Of a stretch of DNA of 64,000 bases, positions 35,840 to 44,128 are shown piece after piece. Numbering within the stretch: position 1 is the stretch's first letter; every line of letters starts with the position of its first letter. Location: assembly GCF_965118635.1 (NCBI RefSeq), contig NZ_CBCPHV010000001.1, positions 62,001 through 126,000 on the forward strand, in the 5' to 3' direction. A program made the position numbers and the translations under genes. Under the pieces are notes generated by a model. The model was not told where the DNA came from and ran no database searches. It was given only the letters and a program-made list of their open reading frames with translations. The DNA is from Empedobacter brevis_A. GTDB taxonomy: Bacteria; Bacteroidota; Bacteroidia; Flavobacteriales; Weeksellaceae.

Positions 35840-37543
35840 TTATAGTTTAGGAATAGCTTCTATTAATTCTTTTGTGTAGTTTGTGCTAGGATGAGTATAA
35901 ACTTTATCTGCATCGGCCAATTCTTTCATTTCTCCATGTTGCATTACCAATAATTGATCACTCATATATTTTACAACAGCTAAATCGTGCGAGATAAATA
36001 TATAGGTAAAACCAAACTCGGTTTTTAAGTCGTTTAATAAATTCAAAACTTGTGCTTGTACAGAAACGTCCAATGCTGAAACAGATTCATCACAAATGAT
36101 AAATTTAGGATTTAGAGCTAAAGCTCTTGCAATTCCAATTCGTTGACGTTGTCCACCAGAAAATTCGTGCGGATATTTGTTTAAATCTTGTTCCGATAAA
36201 CCTACTTTTTGTAAAAGAGATGAAGCTGTTTGTAATCGTATTGTTTTATTTTGCCCAATTTTATGAACCTGCATAGGTTCTGTGATAATCTGGGCAACCG
36301 TTTGTCTAGGATTCAAACTTGAATAAGGATCTTGGAAAATAATCTGAATTTCTCTTCTTAATTTACGAATTTCTTCTTTTTTCAGTTTTGTAATATCTAT
36401 ACCATTATAATAGATTTCGCCTGCAGTTGGTTTTTCTAATAATAAAACAGTTCTACTTAATGTCGTTTTACCAGAACCAGATTCTCCAACTAATCCCATT
36501 GTTTCTCCTGGATAAACTTTGAACGAAATGTCATCTACAGCTTTTACATTAGGAATTGTTGCGTGTCCAAATAAAGATGAAGGATAGAAATATTTTTTTA
36601 AATTCTTAACTTCTAAAATAGGAGGTTTTGAATAAATTTTTTCATGAAAAGCTTCGCGTTCTTGTTCTGTATAGATTTCTGTTTTGAAATTCGGATTTCC
36701 TAGAAAATCTTTTACGGTAGGTAAACGTTTAGCACGTTCATCCAATCGTGGTCTACAAGCAATTAATCCTTTTGTATAATTTTCTTTCGGATGATTAAAA
36801 ATTGTTTCCACATTTCCTTGTTCTACGACATCCCCACGAAACATGACCAAAACTTCTTCACATACATTTGCAATTACACCCAAATCATGTGAAATAAACA
36901 ACATGCTCATGTTGTTTTTTTCTTGTAATTCTTTCAATAAATCTAACGTTGCTTTTTGCACTGTTACATCTAAAGCAGTTGTAGGTTCGTCGGCAATTAA
37001 TAATTTAGGTTCACAGGAAATTGCCATAGCAATCATTACACGCTGTTTTTGACCTCCAGATAATTCGTGAGGATAAGCTTTGTAAATACGCTCTGGATTA
37101 GGCAATTTTACTTGTTCAAAAAGACTAATTACTTTCTTTTTAGCATTTTCTTTCGTTAAGTTCTGATGCAAACGAATCGCTTCTTCTACCTGTTCTCCAC
37201 ATCTCAAACTTGGATTTAGAGAAGTCATTGGTTCTTGAAAAATCATTCCGATTTCATTTCCTCTAATTTCTTCTAATTCTTTAGGTGAAAGTTTTAACAA
37301 ATCAATTATTTTATCATCTTGATGAAAAAGAATTTCACTTTCTGGATGAATTGTAGCATTTGGAGATAACAATCCCATAATTGCTAATGATGTTAAAGAT
37401 TTTCCAGAACCAGATTCTCCAACAATTCCTAATGTGTCGCCTTGTTCAACCTTGAAATTGATATTGTTTAGAACTTGTTTATCTCCAAAAGAAATCGATA
37501 AATTTTTGACCTCAATAATATAATGTAAGTCTTGCTTTTGCAT
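35840..37543 (-). CDS. Tandem-ATPase ABC transporter protein (Dpp/Opp/YejF type)
   Basis: Two complete ABC ATPase domains in one 567-residue chain. The N-terminal copy has Walker A GESGSGKS near residue 40 and the ABC signature LSGGQKQR. The C-terminal copy has GLVGESGSGKTTLS near 355, signature FSGGQRQR and CDESVSALDVSVQAQ. This architecture powers peptide, glutathione or related uptake (DppDF, YejF, GsiA class). No permease or binding-protein genes are next to it, so partners are elsewhere or it acts alone. The substrate is not readable. Confidence 0.88.
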   Translation of the reverse strand: MQKQDLHYIIEVKNLSISFGDKQVLNNINFKVEQGDTLGIVGESGSGKSLTSLAIMGLLSPNATIHPESEILFHQDDKIIDLLKLSPKELEEIRGNEIGMIFQEPMTSLNPSLRCGEQVEEAIRLHQNLTKENAKKKVISLFEQVKLPNPERIYKAYPHELSGGQKQRVMIAMAISCEPKLLIADEPTTALDVTVQKATLDLLKELQEKNNMSMLFISHDLGVIANVCEEVLVMFRGDVVEQGNVETIFNHPKENYTKGLIACRPRLDERAKRLPTVKDFLGNPNFKTEIYTEQEREAFHEKIYSKPPILEVKNLKKYFYPSSLFGHATIPNVKAVDDISFKVYPGETMGLVGESGSGKTTLSRTVLLLEKPTAGEIYYNGIDITKLKKEEIRKLRREIQIIFQDPYSSLNPRQTVAQIITEPMQVHKIGQNKTIRLQTASSLLQKVGLSEQDLNKYPHEFSGGQRQRIGIARALALNPKFIICDESVSALDVSVQAQVLNLLNDLKTEFGFTYIFISHDLAVVKYMSDQLLVMQHGEMKELADADKVYTHPSTNYTKELIEAIPKL

Positions 37544-37753
37544 GAAAAATTGTTGCTTGGTAAATGAAGTGGAAATTTAGTGATTTTTTAGCCATTTTCT
37601 CAAATCAATAATTTCTAAGATTTTGTATTTATAAATTTTGTATTTTTGTTACGAATCAGAACGTTGTGATTTTTAATTTTTTTTATTAATTTAGATGTAT
37701 TGATTTACTGACTCATAAAAACTTATAACAAGTCAGTGTTTTAAATTCGAAGA

Positions 37754-39175
37754 ATGGATACATACTCCCAGATTTCGACATTGTTTTTAGTCGCTAATCA
37801 CAATGTCGCCGATGAAATTTCAGTAGCAAAACTTTTGCTTACAATTTTCCTTGTTTTATTAAATGGTTTTTTCGTTGCAGCAGAGTTTGCAATTGTAAAA
37901 GTACGTTCATCACAAATTGAAGTTAATCAAGATATTAATGAAAGAACTTCAAATGCCGCAAAGCGAATCGTAACACATTTAGATTCTTATCTTGCAGCAA
38001 CTCAATTAGGTATTACGCTAGCTTCACTTGGTTTAGGTTGGGTTGGAGAAAGTTCGTTAACGCCTGTTATTGTAAAACTTTTTGAAGTTTTTGGTTTAAC
38101 TTCTGCTTCTTGGACAACAATTGCGCATAATGTAGCATTCCCAGCAGCATTCGTTATTATTACAATTTTGCACATTGTTTTTGGAGAATTAGCGCCGAAA
38201 TCTATTGCAATTCAGTACCCAACAAAAACTACATTTACAGTAGCTTGGCCACTTCGTGCATTTTATTTTGTTTTCAAACCACTTATTGTTTTAATGAATG
38301 GTTTAGCAACAATTATATTGCGTGCAGTTGGAATTCATCCTATTCATGGTGGAGAAATTCATACAGAGGAAGAATTAAAAATGATTATCACAGAAAGTAG
38401 TGAAGGTGGTGCGATTGAGGAATCTGAACGAAATTTAATTCAGAATGTATTTGAGTTTGATGATCGTCGTGTGATGAATATTCAAACTTTACGTAAAAAT
38501 GTTTCTGCTATTAATATTAATACATCTGTAAAAGATGCATTAGATTTTGCGATTAATGAAGGTTATTCGCGTTATCCTGTTTACGAAGAAGAATTTGATA
38601 ATATAAAAGGGATTATTTACGCAAAAGATTTAATCAAACAATTATTAGAAAATCCAAATCAAACAGAGATTGAAGGATTATTGCGTGAACCGATTTTTAT
38701 ATCTGAGAATGCATTAATTAAAAATGTAATGAAACAATTTCAGAAAAAACATATGCAAATTGCAATTGTAACAAACGAAGTTGGAGAAGTTGCAGGAGTC
38801 GTTTCGATGGAAGATATTTTAGAGGAATTGGTAGGAGAAATTCAAGATGAATACGATAACGAAGATCCTATTGTTTCTCGCGTTTCTGAAGGTATTTACA
38901 ATGTAAATGCTCATAGCGCGATAAGTGATATTAACCGTTTGATGCCGTTTAGATTTGAAGAAAGCGAACATTATGATACATTAGCTGGATTGATTTCAGA
39001 ATTTTATCCTGATAAAGAGCTGGTTGAAGGTGATTTAATAGATCTGGGTGAATATATAGGAACAATTATCAAAATGTACCGAAATTCTGTAGAGCAAGTT
39101 CAATTGAAAGTAAAAGATGAATTGATTGATAATTGCCGTGACGAACCAGATTCAACGGAAGATGATGAAAATTAA
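37754..39175 (+). CDS. CNNM/CorC-family protein (HlyC/CorC, DUF21-CBS)
   Basis: A 473-residue membrane protein with an N-terminal DUF21 region of three or four helices (about 25-200, with GFFVAAEFAIVKVRSSQIE), a pair of CBS domains (about 215-345) and a C-terminal CorC_HlyC domain. Proteins of this family transport or regulate Mg2+ or other divalent cations. The annotation hemolysin is historical only. It is divergent from the ABC ATPase and ends in a terminator. Confidence 0.9.
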   Translation: MDTYSQISTLFLVANHNVADEISVAKLLLTIFLVLLNGFFVAAEFAIVKVRSSQIEVNQDINERTSNAAKRIVTHLDSYLAATQLGITLASLGLGWVGESSLTPVIVKLFEVFGLTSASWTTIAHNVAFPAAFVIITILHIVFGELAPKSIAIQYPTKTTFTVAWPLRAFYFVFKPLIVLMNGLATIILRAVGIHPIHGGEIHTEEELKMIITESSEGGAIEESERNLIQNVFEFDDRRVMNIQTLRKNVSAININTSVKDALDFAINEGYSRYPVYEEEFDNIKGIIYAKDLIKQLLENPNQTEIEGLLREPIFISENALIKNVMKQFQKKHMQIAIVTNEVGEVAGVVSMEDILEELVGEIQDEYDNEDPIVSRVSEGIYNVNAHSAISDINRLMPFRFEESEHYDTLAGLISEFYPDKELVEGDLIDLGEYIGTIIKMYRNSVEQVQLKVKDELIDNCRDEPDSTEDDEN

Positions 39176-39190
39176 TGTTTAAAATATAGA

Positions 39191-39222
39191 AAAAAATCTG
39201 CTTATTATAAGCAGATTTTTTT
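39191..39222 (+). terminator. Terminator after the CNNM/CorC gene
   Basis: Stem AAAATCTGCTTAT/ATAAGCAGATTTT with long T run. Confidence 0.87.
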
Positions 39223-39250
39223 ATTTTTAATCGATAACAATTCTTGTATT

Positions 39251-39604
39251 ATGTTTTTAGAAATTCATCCCAAACTTCCGATGAGAAGTAAAGAAATTAC
39301 ATCTAAATATTATGTAGATCATTTAGGATTTGTTCCTTATGTGAATGATTTAGAAGATTATTTTATGGTGAGAAAAGATGGAATTGAAATTCATTTTTTC
39401 AAATTTGAAGAGTTGATTCCAGAAGAAAATTATGGACAGGTTTATATAAGAGTTGCTGATATCGAAATACTTTACAAGACTTTTATAAAAGATAAAGTTC
39501 AAATTCATCCCAATGGAAAATTGGAAGTAAAACCTTGGGGACAAAAAGAATTTTCTATTCTAGATCCTGATAATAATTTACTGACTTTTGGTCAAGCTAT
39601 ATAA
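39251..39604 (+). CDS. VOC/glyoxalase-family protein
   Basis: A 117-residue single-unit VOC fold with the usual start (LPMRSKEITSKYYVDHLGF), the central DGIEIHFFKFEE strand and the C-terminal LDPDNNLLTFGQ. Annotated in many genomes as bleomycin resistance or lactoylglutathione lyase relatives, but without a full set of active-site residues the substrate is unknown. It is convergent with the exonuclease gene, only 4 bp apart. Confidence 0.8.
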   Translation: MFLEIHPKLPMRSKEITSKYYVDHLGFVPYVNDLEDYFMVRKDGIEIHFFKFEELIPEENYGQVYIRVADIEILYKTFIKDKVQIHPNGKLEVKPWGQKEFSILDPDNNLLTFGQAI

Positions 39605-39608
39605 GATA

Positions 39609-40316
39609 TTACAATTCTTCTTTTCGTTGTAATGGATGGTCGTAACGCATTTTTCTGAAAACATTGATTAAGGTAACAACATCTTTCTCACAATAATCTT
39701 TGATGCGCTCTATATTATTTTCGTCATAATATACGCGCGCAACTTGCGATCCGTCAATATCGTCTTTTGGTGTTGGGATTTCGAAAACATTAGCCAATAA
39801 ATCCAATGAAGTGAAATTTTTATAATCTCCGAATTTCCATAATTCCATGGTGTCTAAATGTTGAACTTCCCAAGGTTTTTTACCAAATAATTGCAAAATA
39901 GCTGGAATTTCAATTTGATTAATCATCATTCGGCGAGCGATATAAGGAAAATCAAATTCTTTTCCGTTGTGCGCACATAAAATATGATCAGGTTTGAAAA
40001 AGTTTTCAATCAACATTGAATTAAAATCTTCTAATAATTTCTTTTCATCATGTCCATAAAAACTTTTGATATGAATAAAAGAATCTTTGACAACAATTCC
40101 GACCGAAATACAAACAATTTTACCAAATTCAGCCATTATTCCAGCGCGTTCGTGATAAAATTCTTCTGGAGAAATTTCATTATTATTACGTTGATAAGCC
40201 GTTTTCTTTTCCCAAAGTGTTTTTGTTCTTTCTGACAAAATATTCCAATCATCAGTTTGTGGAACCGTTTCAATGTCTAAAAATAATATTTTACTGTAAG
40301 GAATTCGTTGGATCAT
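39609..40316 (-). CDS. DEDDy-type 3'-5' exonuclease (PolB-like)
   Basis: A predicted DnaQ-superfamily nuclease of 235 residues. Exo I has Asp14 and Glu16 in FLDIETVP, Exo II is in CAHNGKEFDFPYIARR, and Exo III is the DEDDy form YCEKD in DYCEKDVVTLI. Family members degrade or proofread DNA or RNA ends, with no specific role known. Its start overlaps the end of the upstream serine hydrolase gene by 26 bp. Confidence 0.87.
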   Translation of the reverse strand: MIQRIPYSKILFLDIETVPQTDDWNILSERTKTLWEKKTAYQRNNNEISPEEFYHERAGIMAEFGKIVCISVGIVVKDSFIHIKSFYGHDEKKLLEDFNSMLIENFFKPDHILCAHNGKEFDFPYIARRMMINQIEIPAILQLFGKKPWEVQHLDTMELWKFGDYKNFTSLDLLANVFEIPTPKDDIDGSQVARVYYDENNIERIKDYCEKDVVTLINVFRKMRYDHPLQRKEEL

Positions 40317-41496
40317 TTTCTTTTACTTTTTGATTAATTCGCATTGCTTCGTCTACCAATCGATAAACATCTCCATCGCCAATAGGATGATTATTAGGCT
40401 GATCGTTATGTGTTTTTCCTGTTCGAACCACCACTAATTTTTCTGATGGAATTACAATTATTCGTTGCCCTAAATGGCCTAGCATAGCATAAAAAGGTGT
40501 TTTGTAATCATAATCCATCCAAACTGAATAACCATAAATTTGATGCCCATTTGGTGCGAATGCTTTTTTATTTGGAAAAACCATTTTTTTGACAAATGCA
40601 GAATCTAAAATTTGTTTTCCGTACCAATTTCCATCATTCAATAATAATTGTCCAAGTTTAGCAAAATCTCTTGCAGTTGCATTGAAACAACAATAAGTTT
40701 TTTCCATTCCTTTCGGATTGTCTTTGGACCATTGCGCATCCAATTCCATGCCCATTGGTTGCCAAAATTCTTCCTGAAAATATTGTGATAAAGATTTATT
40801 TTTTAAAGCTCGTTCAATCACAATTCCTAATAATTGTGTATCACTTGATTGATATTTGAAATGTCCGCCAGGTTTTGAAGAAAATTTTCTACTCAACATT
40901 TGTTTTACAATATCATCGCCATAATAAGCTTTAGCAGTTGGGTTAAGTGGAAAATAATAATCTTCGTCCCAATCATAACCAGATGTCATTGCAGATAAGT
41001 CGCCAATGGTGCATTCGGCTCCAAATTTATCGTCTTTAAATTCTGGAATAAAATCGATTATTTTTTGATCTAAGCTTTTGATATAACCTTGTTCAATCGC
41101 TTTTCCGAGCATCATAGTTGTAAAAGTTTTTGCCATCGAAAAAGAATTTGTAATATCATTCTGAGCATATCCATTAAAATAATATTCGCTCAAAATTTGA
41201 TTATCTTTTATCATAACCAATCCAGCGGTTCCGAAATCATTCATCTCTTTTTCGAAATTAACTGACAAAGGAAATTGATTATAATCCAAATGTTGATGCC
41301 AAACTCGTGGCGAACCTGCCAAAATTACATTGTTATCAAAATCTTTGTAATCGTCGATGTTTGCTGTCTTTTCACCTTTCATGTAGGTTAAATTTATCCC
41401 ACGAAAAATGTAATCATTTCCTGTTGCATATAGAATTAAGATTAATACACAAATGATTATGATGAACCATTTAATTATTTTCCAAAGTATTTTCAT
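40291..41496 (-). CDS. Membrane-anchored serine hydrolase (class C beta-lactamase/esterase fold)
   Basis: The 401-residue protein has an N-terminal membrane anchor (about 9-24) and a penicillin-binding/AmpC-type fold. The nucleophile motif SMAK is at 120-123, the YQS motif at 215-217, and the third motif is HLG-like (GHLGQRIIV) rather than KTG. Such proteins act as esterases, D-aminopeptidases or DD-peptidases, and true beta-lactam hydrolysis is uncommon. Coupled to the exonuclease gene by overlap. Confidence 0.85.
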   Translation of the reverse strand: MKILWKIIKWFIIIICVLILILYATGNDYIFRGINLTYMKGEKTANIDDYKDFDNNVILAGSPRVWHQHLDYNQFPLSVNFEKEMNDFGTAGLVMIKDNQILSEYYFNGYAQNDITNSFSMAKTFTTMMLGKAIEQGYIKSLDQKIIDFIPEFKDDKFGAECTIGDLSAMTSGYDWDEDYYFPLNPTAKAYYGDDIVKQMLSRKFSSKPGGHFKYQSSDTQLLGIVIERALKNKSLSQYFQEEFWQPMGMELDAQWSKDNPKGMEKTYCCFNATARDFAKLGQLLLNDGNWYGKQILDSAFVKKMVFPNKKAFAPNGHQIYGYSVWMDYDYKTPFYAMLGHLGQRIIVIPSEKLVVVRTGKTHNDQPNNHPIGDGDVYRLVDEAMRINQKVKENDPTNSLQ

Positions 41497-41629
41497 TTCA
41501 AAAATTTTGAATCTTTTACTAAAATAAGCTTTTACTATTAAATAATGTTAAAATTATATCATTTAGGAATCATATTTGTAGAGTTATTATGTATCTTTAT
41601 AAAAGAAAAAAATCTAAAAAATAAATATT

Positions 41630-42232
41630 ATGGCTTTTGAATTAGCAAAATTACCTTATGCATTTGACGCATTAGAACCTTATATTGATGCAAGAACAAT
41701 GGAAATTCACCATGACAAACATCATGCTGCGTATACAAATAACTTGAATGCTGCAATTGAAGGTACAGATTTAGCAAATGCTACAATCGAAGAAATTTTA
41801 ACAAAAGGAACTGATAAACCAGCTGTTCGTAACAATGGTGGTGGTTTTTACAATCACAATTTATTCTGGGAATTCTTAACTCCAGGTGGAGCGAATGAAC
41901 CAACTGCAGAAGTTGCTGAAGCAATTAATGCTGCTTTTGGATCTTTCGAAGCATTCAAAGATGAATTTGCTAAAGCTGCAGCAACACGTTTTGGTTCTGG
42001 ATGGGCTTGGTTAATTGTAAAAGATGGAAAATTAGTTGTAACATCAACGCCAAATCAAGATTCTCCATTGATGCCAGTTGCTGAAGTACAAGGATTTCCT
42101 ATTTTAGGATTAGATGTTTGGGAACATGCTTATTATTTACATTACCAAAATCGTCGTCCTGATTATATCGAGGCTTTCTTTAAAGTTGTTAACTGGGATA
42201 AAGTTGCAGAAAGATTTGCAGCTGCGAAATAA
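41630..42232 (+). CDS. sodA: Superoxide dismutase, Mn type
   Basis: A 200-residue SOD with metal ligands His27 (EIHHDKHHAAY), His in NHNLFW, and Asp and His in DVWEHAYYLHY. Metal-preference residues are of the Mn type: Gly in GGGFYNHNLFW and Gln in NQDSPLM. So Mn, or cambialistic Mn/Fe, is favoured over strict Fe. It detoxifies cytoplasmic superoxide. A hairpin terminator follows, abutting the folB promoter. Confidence 0.93.
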   Translation: MAFELAKLPYAFDALEPYIDARTMEIHHDKHHAAYTNNLNAAIEGTDLANATIEEILTKGTDKPAVRNNGGGFYNHNLFWEFLTPGGANEPTAEVAEAINAAFGSFEAFKDEFAKAAATRFGSGWAWLIVKDGKLVVTSTPNQDSPLMPVAEVQGFPILGLDVWEHAYYLHYQNRRPDYIEAFFKVVNWDKVAERFAAAK

Positions 42233-42260
42233 TAAAGTTTAAATATATTAAACAATACAA

Positions 42261-42290
42261 GACTTGTGTAGAAATACGCAAGTCTTTTTT
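42261..42290 (+). terminator. sodA terminator
   Basis: 10-bp stem (GACTTGTGTA with TACGCAAGTC, one G-T pair) closed by a GAAA tetraloop and followed by six to seven T. The folB -7 element begins on the next base. Confidence 0.88.
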
Positions 42291-42298
42291 TATCTTTG
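42291..42298 (+). promoter_or_regulatory. -7 element TATCTTTG immediately before folB
   Basis: Perfect TAnnTTTG match ending 4 bases before the folB ATG at 42303, which implies a leaderless or nearly leaderless mRNA. A TTG at 42264-42266 (inside the terminator stem) is a weak -33 candidate with a 24-base spacer. Confidence 0.5.
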
Positions 42299-42302
42299 GA
42301 GT

Positions 42303-42659
42303 ATGGGAATAATTATTTTAGAAAATATAAAAATATATTCGAATCACGGATGTTTAGATGAAGAAGCACGAATTGGTTCTGATTATTTAGTAGATTTGGA
42401 AGCGCATGCAGATTTTACAAAAGCGGCAGAATCTGATGAATTGATAGATGCTTTGGATTATGTTTCGTTAAATAAAATTGTGAAAGAAGAAGTTGGTATT
42501 CGTTCAAAACTTTTGGAACATGTTTGTAAAAGAGTGTTAGATCGTATAGGTCAAGAACTTACGAATGTTACTTATGCAAAAGTAAAATTATCTAAGTTGA
42601 ATCCTCCTATTGGTGGGCATGTAGAAAAAGTGAGTGTTATTTTAGAAAAATCGTATTAA
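42303..42659 (+). CDS. folB: Dihydroneopterin aldolase
   Basis: Converts dihydroneopterin to hydroxymethyldihydropterin in folate synthesis. I use the ATG at 42303 (118 residues), starting MGIIILENIKIYSNHG. An upstream in-frame extension lies inside the sodA terminator. Family residues include the substrate-binding Glu early (NHGCLDEEARIG) and the C-terminal KLNPPIGGHVEKVSV block. A tRNA-Cys follows about 50 bases later. Confidence 0.9.
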   Translation: MGIIILENIKIYSNHGCLDEEARIGSDYLVDLEAHADFTKAAESDELIDALDYVSLNKIVKEEVGIRSKLLEHVCKRVLDRIGQELTNVTYAKVKLSKLNPPIGGHVEKVSVILEKSY

Positions 42660-42683
42660 ACTTTTTTTTTCTGAAATTATTAC

Positions 42684-42691
42684 TATATTTG
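42684..42691 (+). promoter_or_regulatory. -7 element TATATTTG before tRNA-Cys
   Basis: Perfect TAnnTTTG match 20 bases before the tRNA-Cys 5' end. The upstream T10 run occupies the -33 position. Confidence 0.6.
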
Positions 42692-42711
42692 CAGTCCAAA
42701 AGAACGGGAAT

Positions 42712-42782
42712 GGTTCCTTGACCGAGAGGCTAGGTAGCGGTCTGCAAAACCGTCCACAGCGGTTCGAATCCGCTAGGAACCT
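42712..42782 (+). tRNA. tRNA-Cys (GCA)
   Basis: 71-base cloverleaf with acceptor GGTTCCT/AGGAACC, D arm around ACCGAGAGGCTAGGT, anticodon loop CTGCAAA (anticodon GCA), T arm GTTCGAATC and discriminator T, as expected for tRNA-Cys. No CCA is encoded. Confidence 0.96.
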
Positions 42783-42786
42783 CATT

Positions 42787-42822
42787 AAAAAAAGCTCTAA
42801 TCAATTGATTAGAGCTTTTTTT
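42787..42822. terminator. Bidirectional terminator, tRNA-Cys / symporter
   Basis: A nearly perfect 34-36 base palindrome with core GCTCTAATCAATTGATTAGA flanked by A6-7 and T6-7, between convergent tRNA-Cys and symporter genes. Confidence 0.9.
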
Positions 42823-42842
42823 ATTTGATTAATTTTTATTTG

Positions 42843-44012
42843 TTATTGTACTTCTTTCTTAAATAATTTGTTCAAGGTTACAGCAATTGCGCCATCTCCC
42901 GTTACATTTCCTGCTGTTCCGAAACTATCCATAGCAATATATAAAGCAATCATTAAAGCTTGGTTTTCTGGACTAAATCCTAACATAGAAGCAATAATTC
43001 CGATTGCAGCCATAATCGCGCCTCCAGGAACTCCAGGAGCAGCAACCATTGCAATTCCTAGCATCATCATAAATCCTAAAAATTGAATAAAGTTAATTTC
43101 CATTCCTTGAATTAGCATTAATGCCAAACAACAACAAACGATTTTTAACATCGAACCAGATAAGTGGATTGTAGCGCATAATGGTACAGCAAAATTTGCA
43201 ATTTCTTCGCGAACACCAATTTTTTTTACTTGAGCAATTGTTATAGGAATTGTTGCCGCAGAAGATTGTGTTCCCAAAGCTGTAAAATAAGCAGGTAACA
43301 TCAATTTCATCATCGTAAAAGGATTCTTTTTTGTGATAATCCCAGCAATTGTAAATTGAAATAACAAGAGTAGAACGTGAAGCACAAAAATAACTCCAAT
43401 AATTTTTAAGAAAACATTCATAATCGTCATTACTTGTCCAGAATAAGACATATTCAAGAAAATTCCGAAAATGAAAATTGGTAATAATGGAATGATTAAA
43501 TTCTGAATTAAATATGTAATAATTGATTCAAAATCATCTGCAAATTTTCCGAAAGTAGAATCTTTTAATCGTGATAATCCTGTTCCAAAAAGAAATGAAA
43601 ATACCAAAGCTGGCATTACATCAAATAATGGCGGAAATTCTATAGAAAAGTAAGGGAGAAATTCTTTTGCCTTTTCAGCCAAACTAATTTGACCAGTTTG
43701 ATGTTCTAATAATTGTGGAAATACGGACATACTAACAGAATATCCTAATAATCCAGAAAGAATGGTAGATCCATAAGCGATTAAAACAGTTGTTAATAAT
43801 AATTTTCCTGCTGTTTGTCCTAATCTACCAATTGATGGAACAATTAGCCCAACGATAATTAATGGAATTAAAAAGTTAAGTAATTCGCTGAAAAAGTCGT
43901 TAAATGTCATAAAAATACGACCAATAGCTTCAGGCATTATTCTACCGAGTACAATTCCTAATACAATGGCAAGAATAACTTTTAAAAGTAAATTGTTTTT
44001 GAGTTTGTGCAT
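42843..44012 (-). CDS. Dicarboxylate/amino-acid:cation symporter (DAACS)
   Basis: A 389-residue GltP/DctA/SstT-type transporter with about eight helices and two re-entrant loops. Characteristic elements are the Ser-rich loop GTQSSAATIPIT and the late DSFGTAGNVTGDGAIAV block. Substrates are glutamate, aspartate, dicarboxylates or serine/threonine. I choose the ATG at 44012 (MHKLKNNLLLK). The frame extends to 44039, but a TAAATTTG promoter element overlaps that extension, so the shorter form is likely leaderless. Confidence 0.87.
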   Translation of the reverse strand: MHKLKNNLLLKVILAIVLGIVLGRIMPEAIGRIFMTFNDFFSELLNFLIPLIIVGLIVPSIGRLGQTAGKLLLTTVLIAYGSTILSGLLGYSVSMSVFPQLLEHQTGQISLAEKAKEFLPYFSIEFPPLFDVMPALVFSFLFGTGLSRLKDSTFGKFADDFESIITYLIQNLIIPLLPIFIFGIFLNMSYSGQVMTIMNVFLKIIGVIFVLHVLLLLFQFTIAGIITKKNPFTMMKLMLPAYFTALGTQSSAATIPITIAQVKKIGVREEIANFAVPLCATIHLSGSMLKIVCCCLALMLIQGMEINFIQFLGFMMMLGIAMVAAPGVPGGAIMAAIGIIASMLGFSPENQALMIALYIAMDSFGTAGNVTGDGAIAVTLNKLFKKEVQ

Positions 44013-44015
44013 GGC

Positions 44016-44023
44016 CAAATTTA
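44016..44023 (-). promoter_or_regulatory. -7 element TAAATTTG abutting the symporter start
   Basis: Minus-strand TAAATTTG (44023-44016) ends three bases before the ATG at 44012, so the transcript would start at or within the start codon. No convincing -33 element. Confidence 0.4.
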
Positions 44024-44072
44024 GAAAAAATCCACACAATTTGTCATTTTAATTCTAAATCTTAACAAAAAG

Positions 44073-44103
44073 AAAAGCGAAGCTTAATTTAAGCTTCGCT
44101 TTT
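44073..44103. terminator. Palindromic terminator between symporter and LysM genes
   Basis: Arms of 15 bases (AAAAGCGAAGCTTAA/TTAAGCTTCGCTTTT) around a single central T. It lies downstream of the LysM gene and is upstream of the symporter. Confidence 0.85.
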
Positions 44104-44128
44104 AATTGTATTATTATTTTTAATAAAA

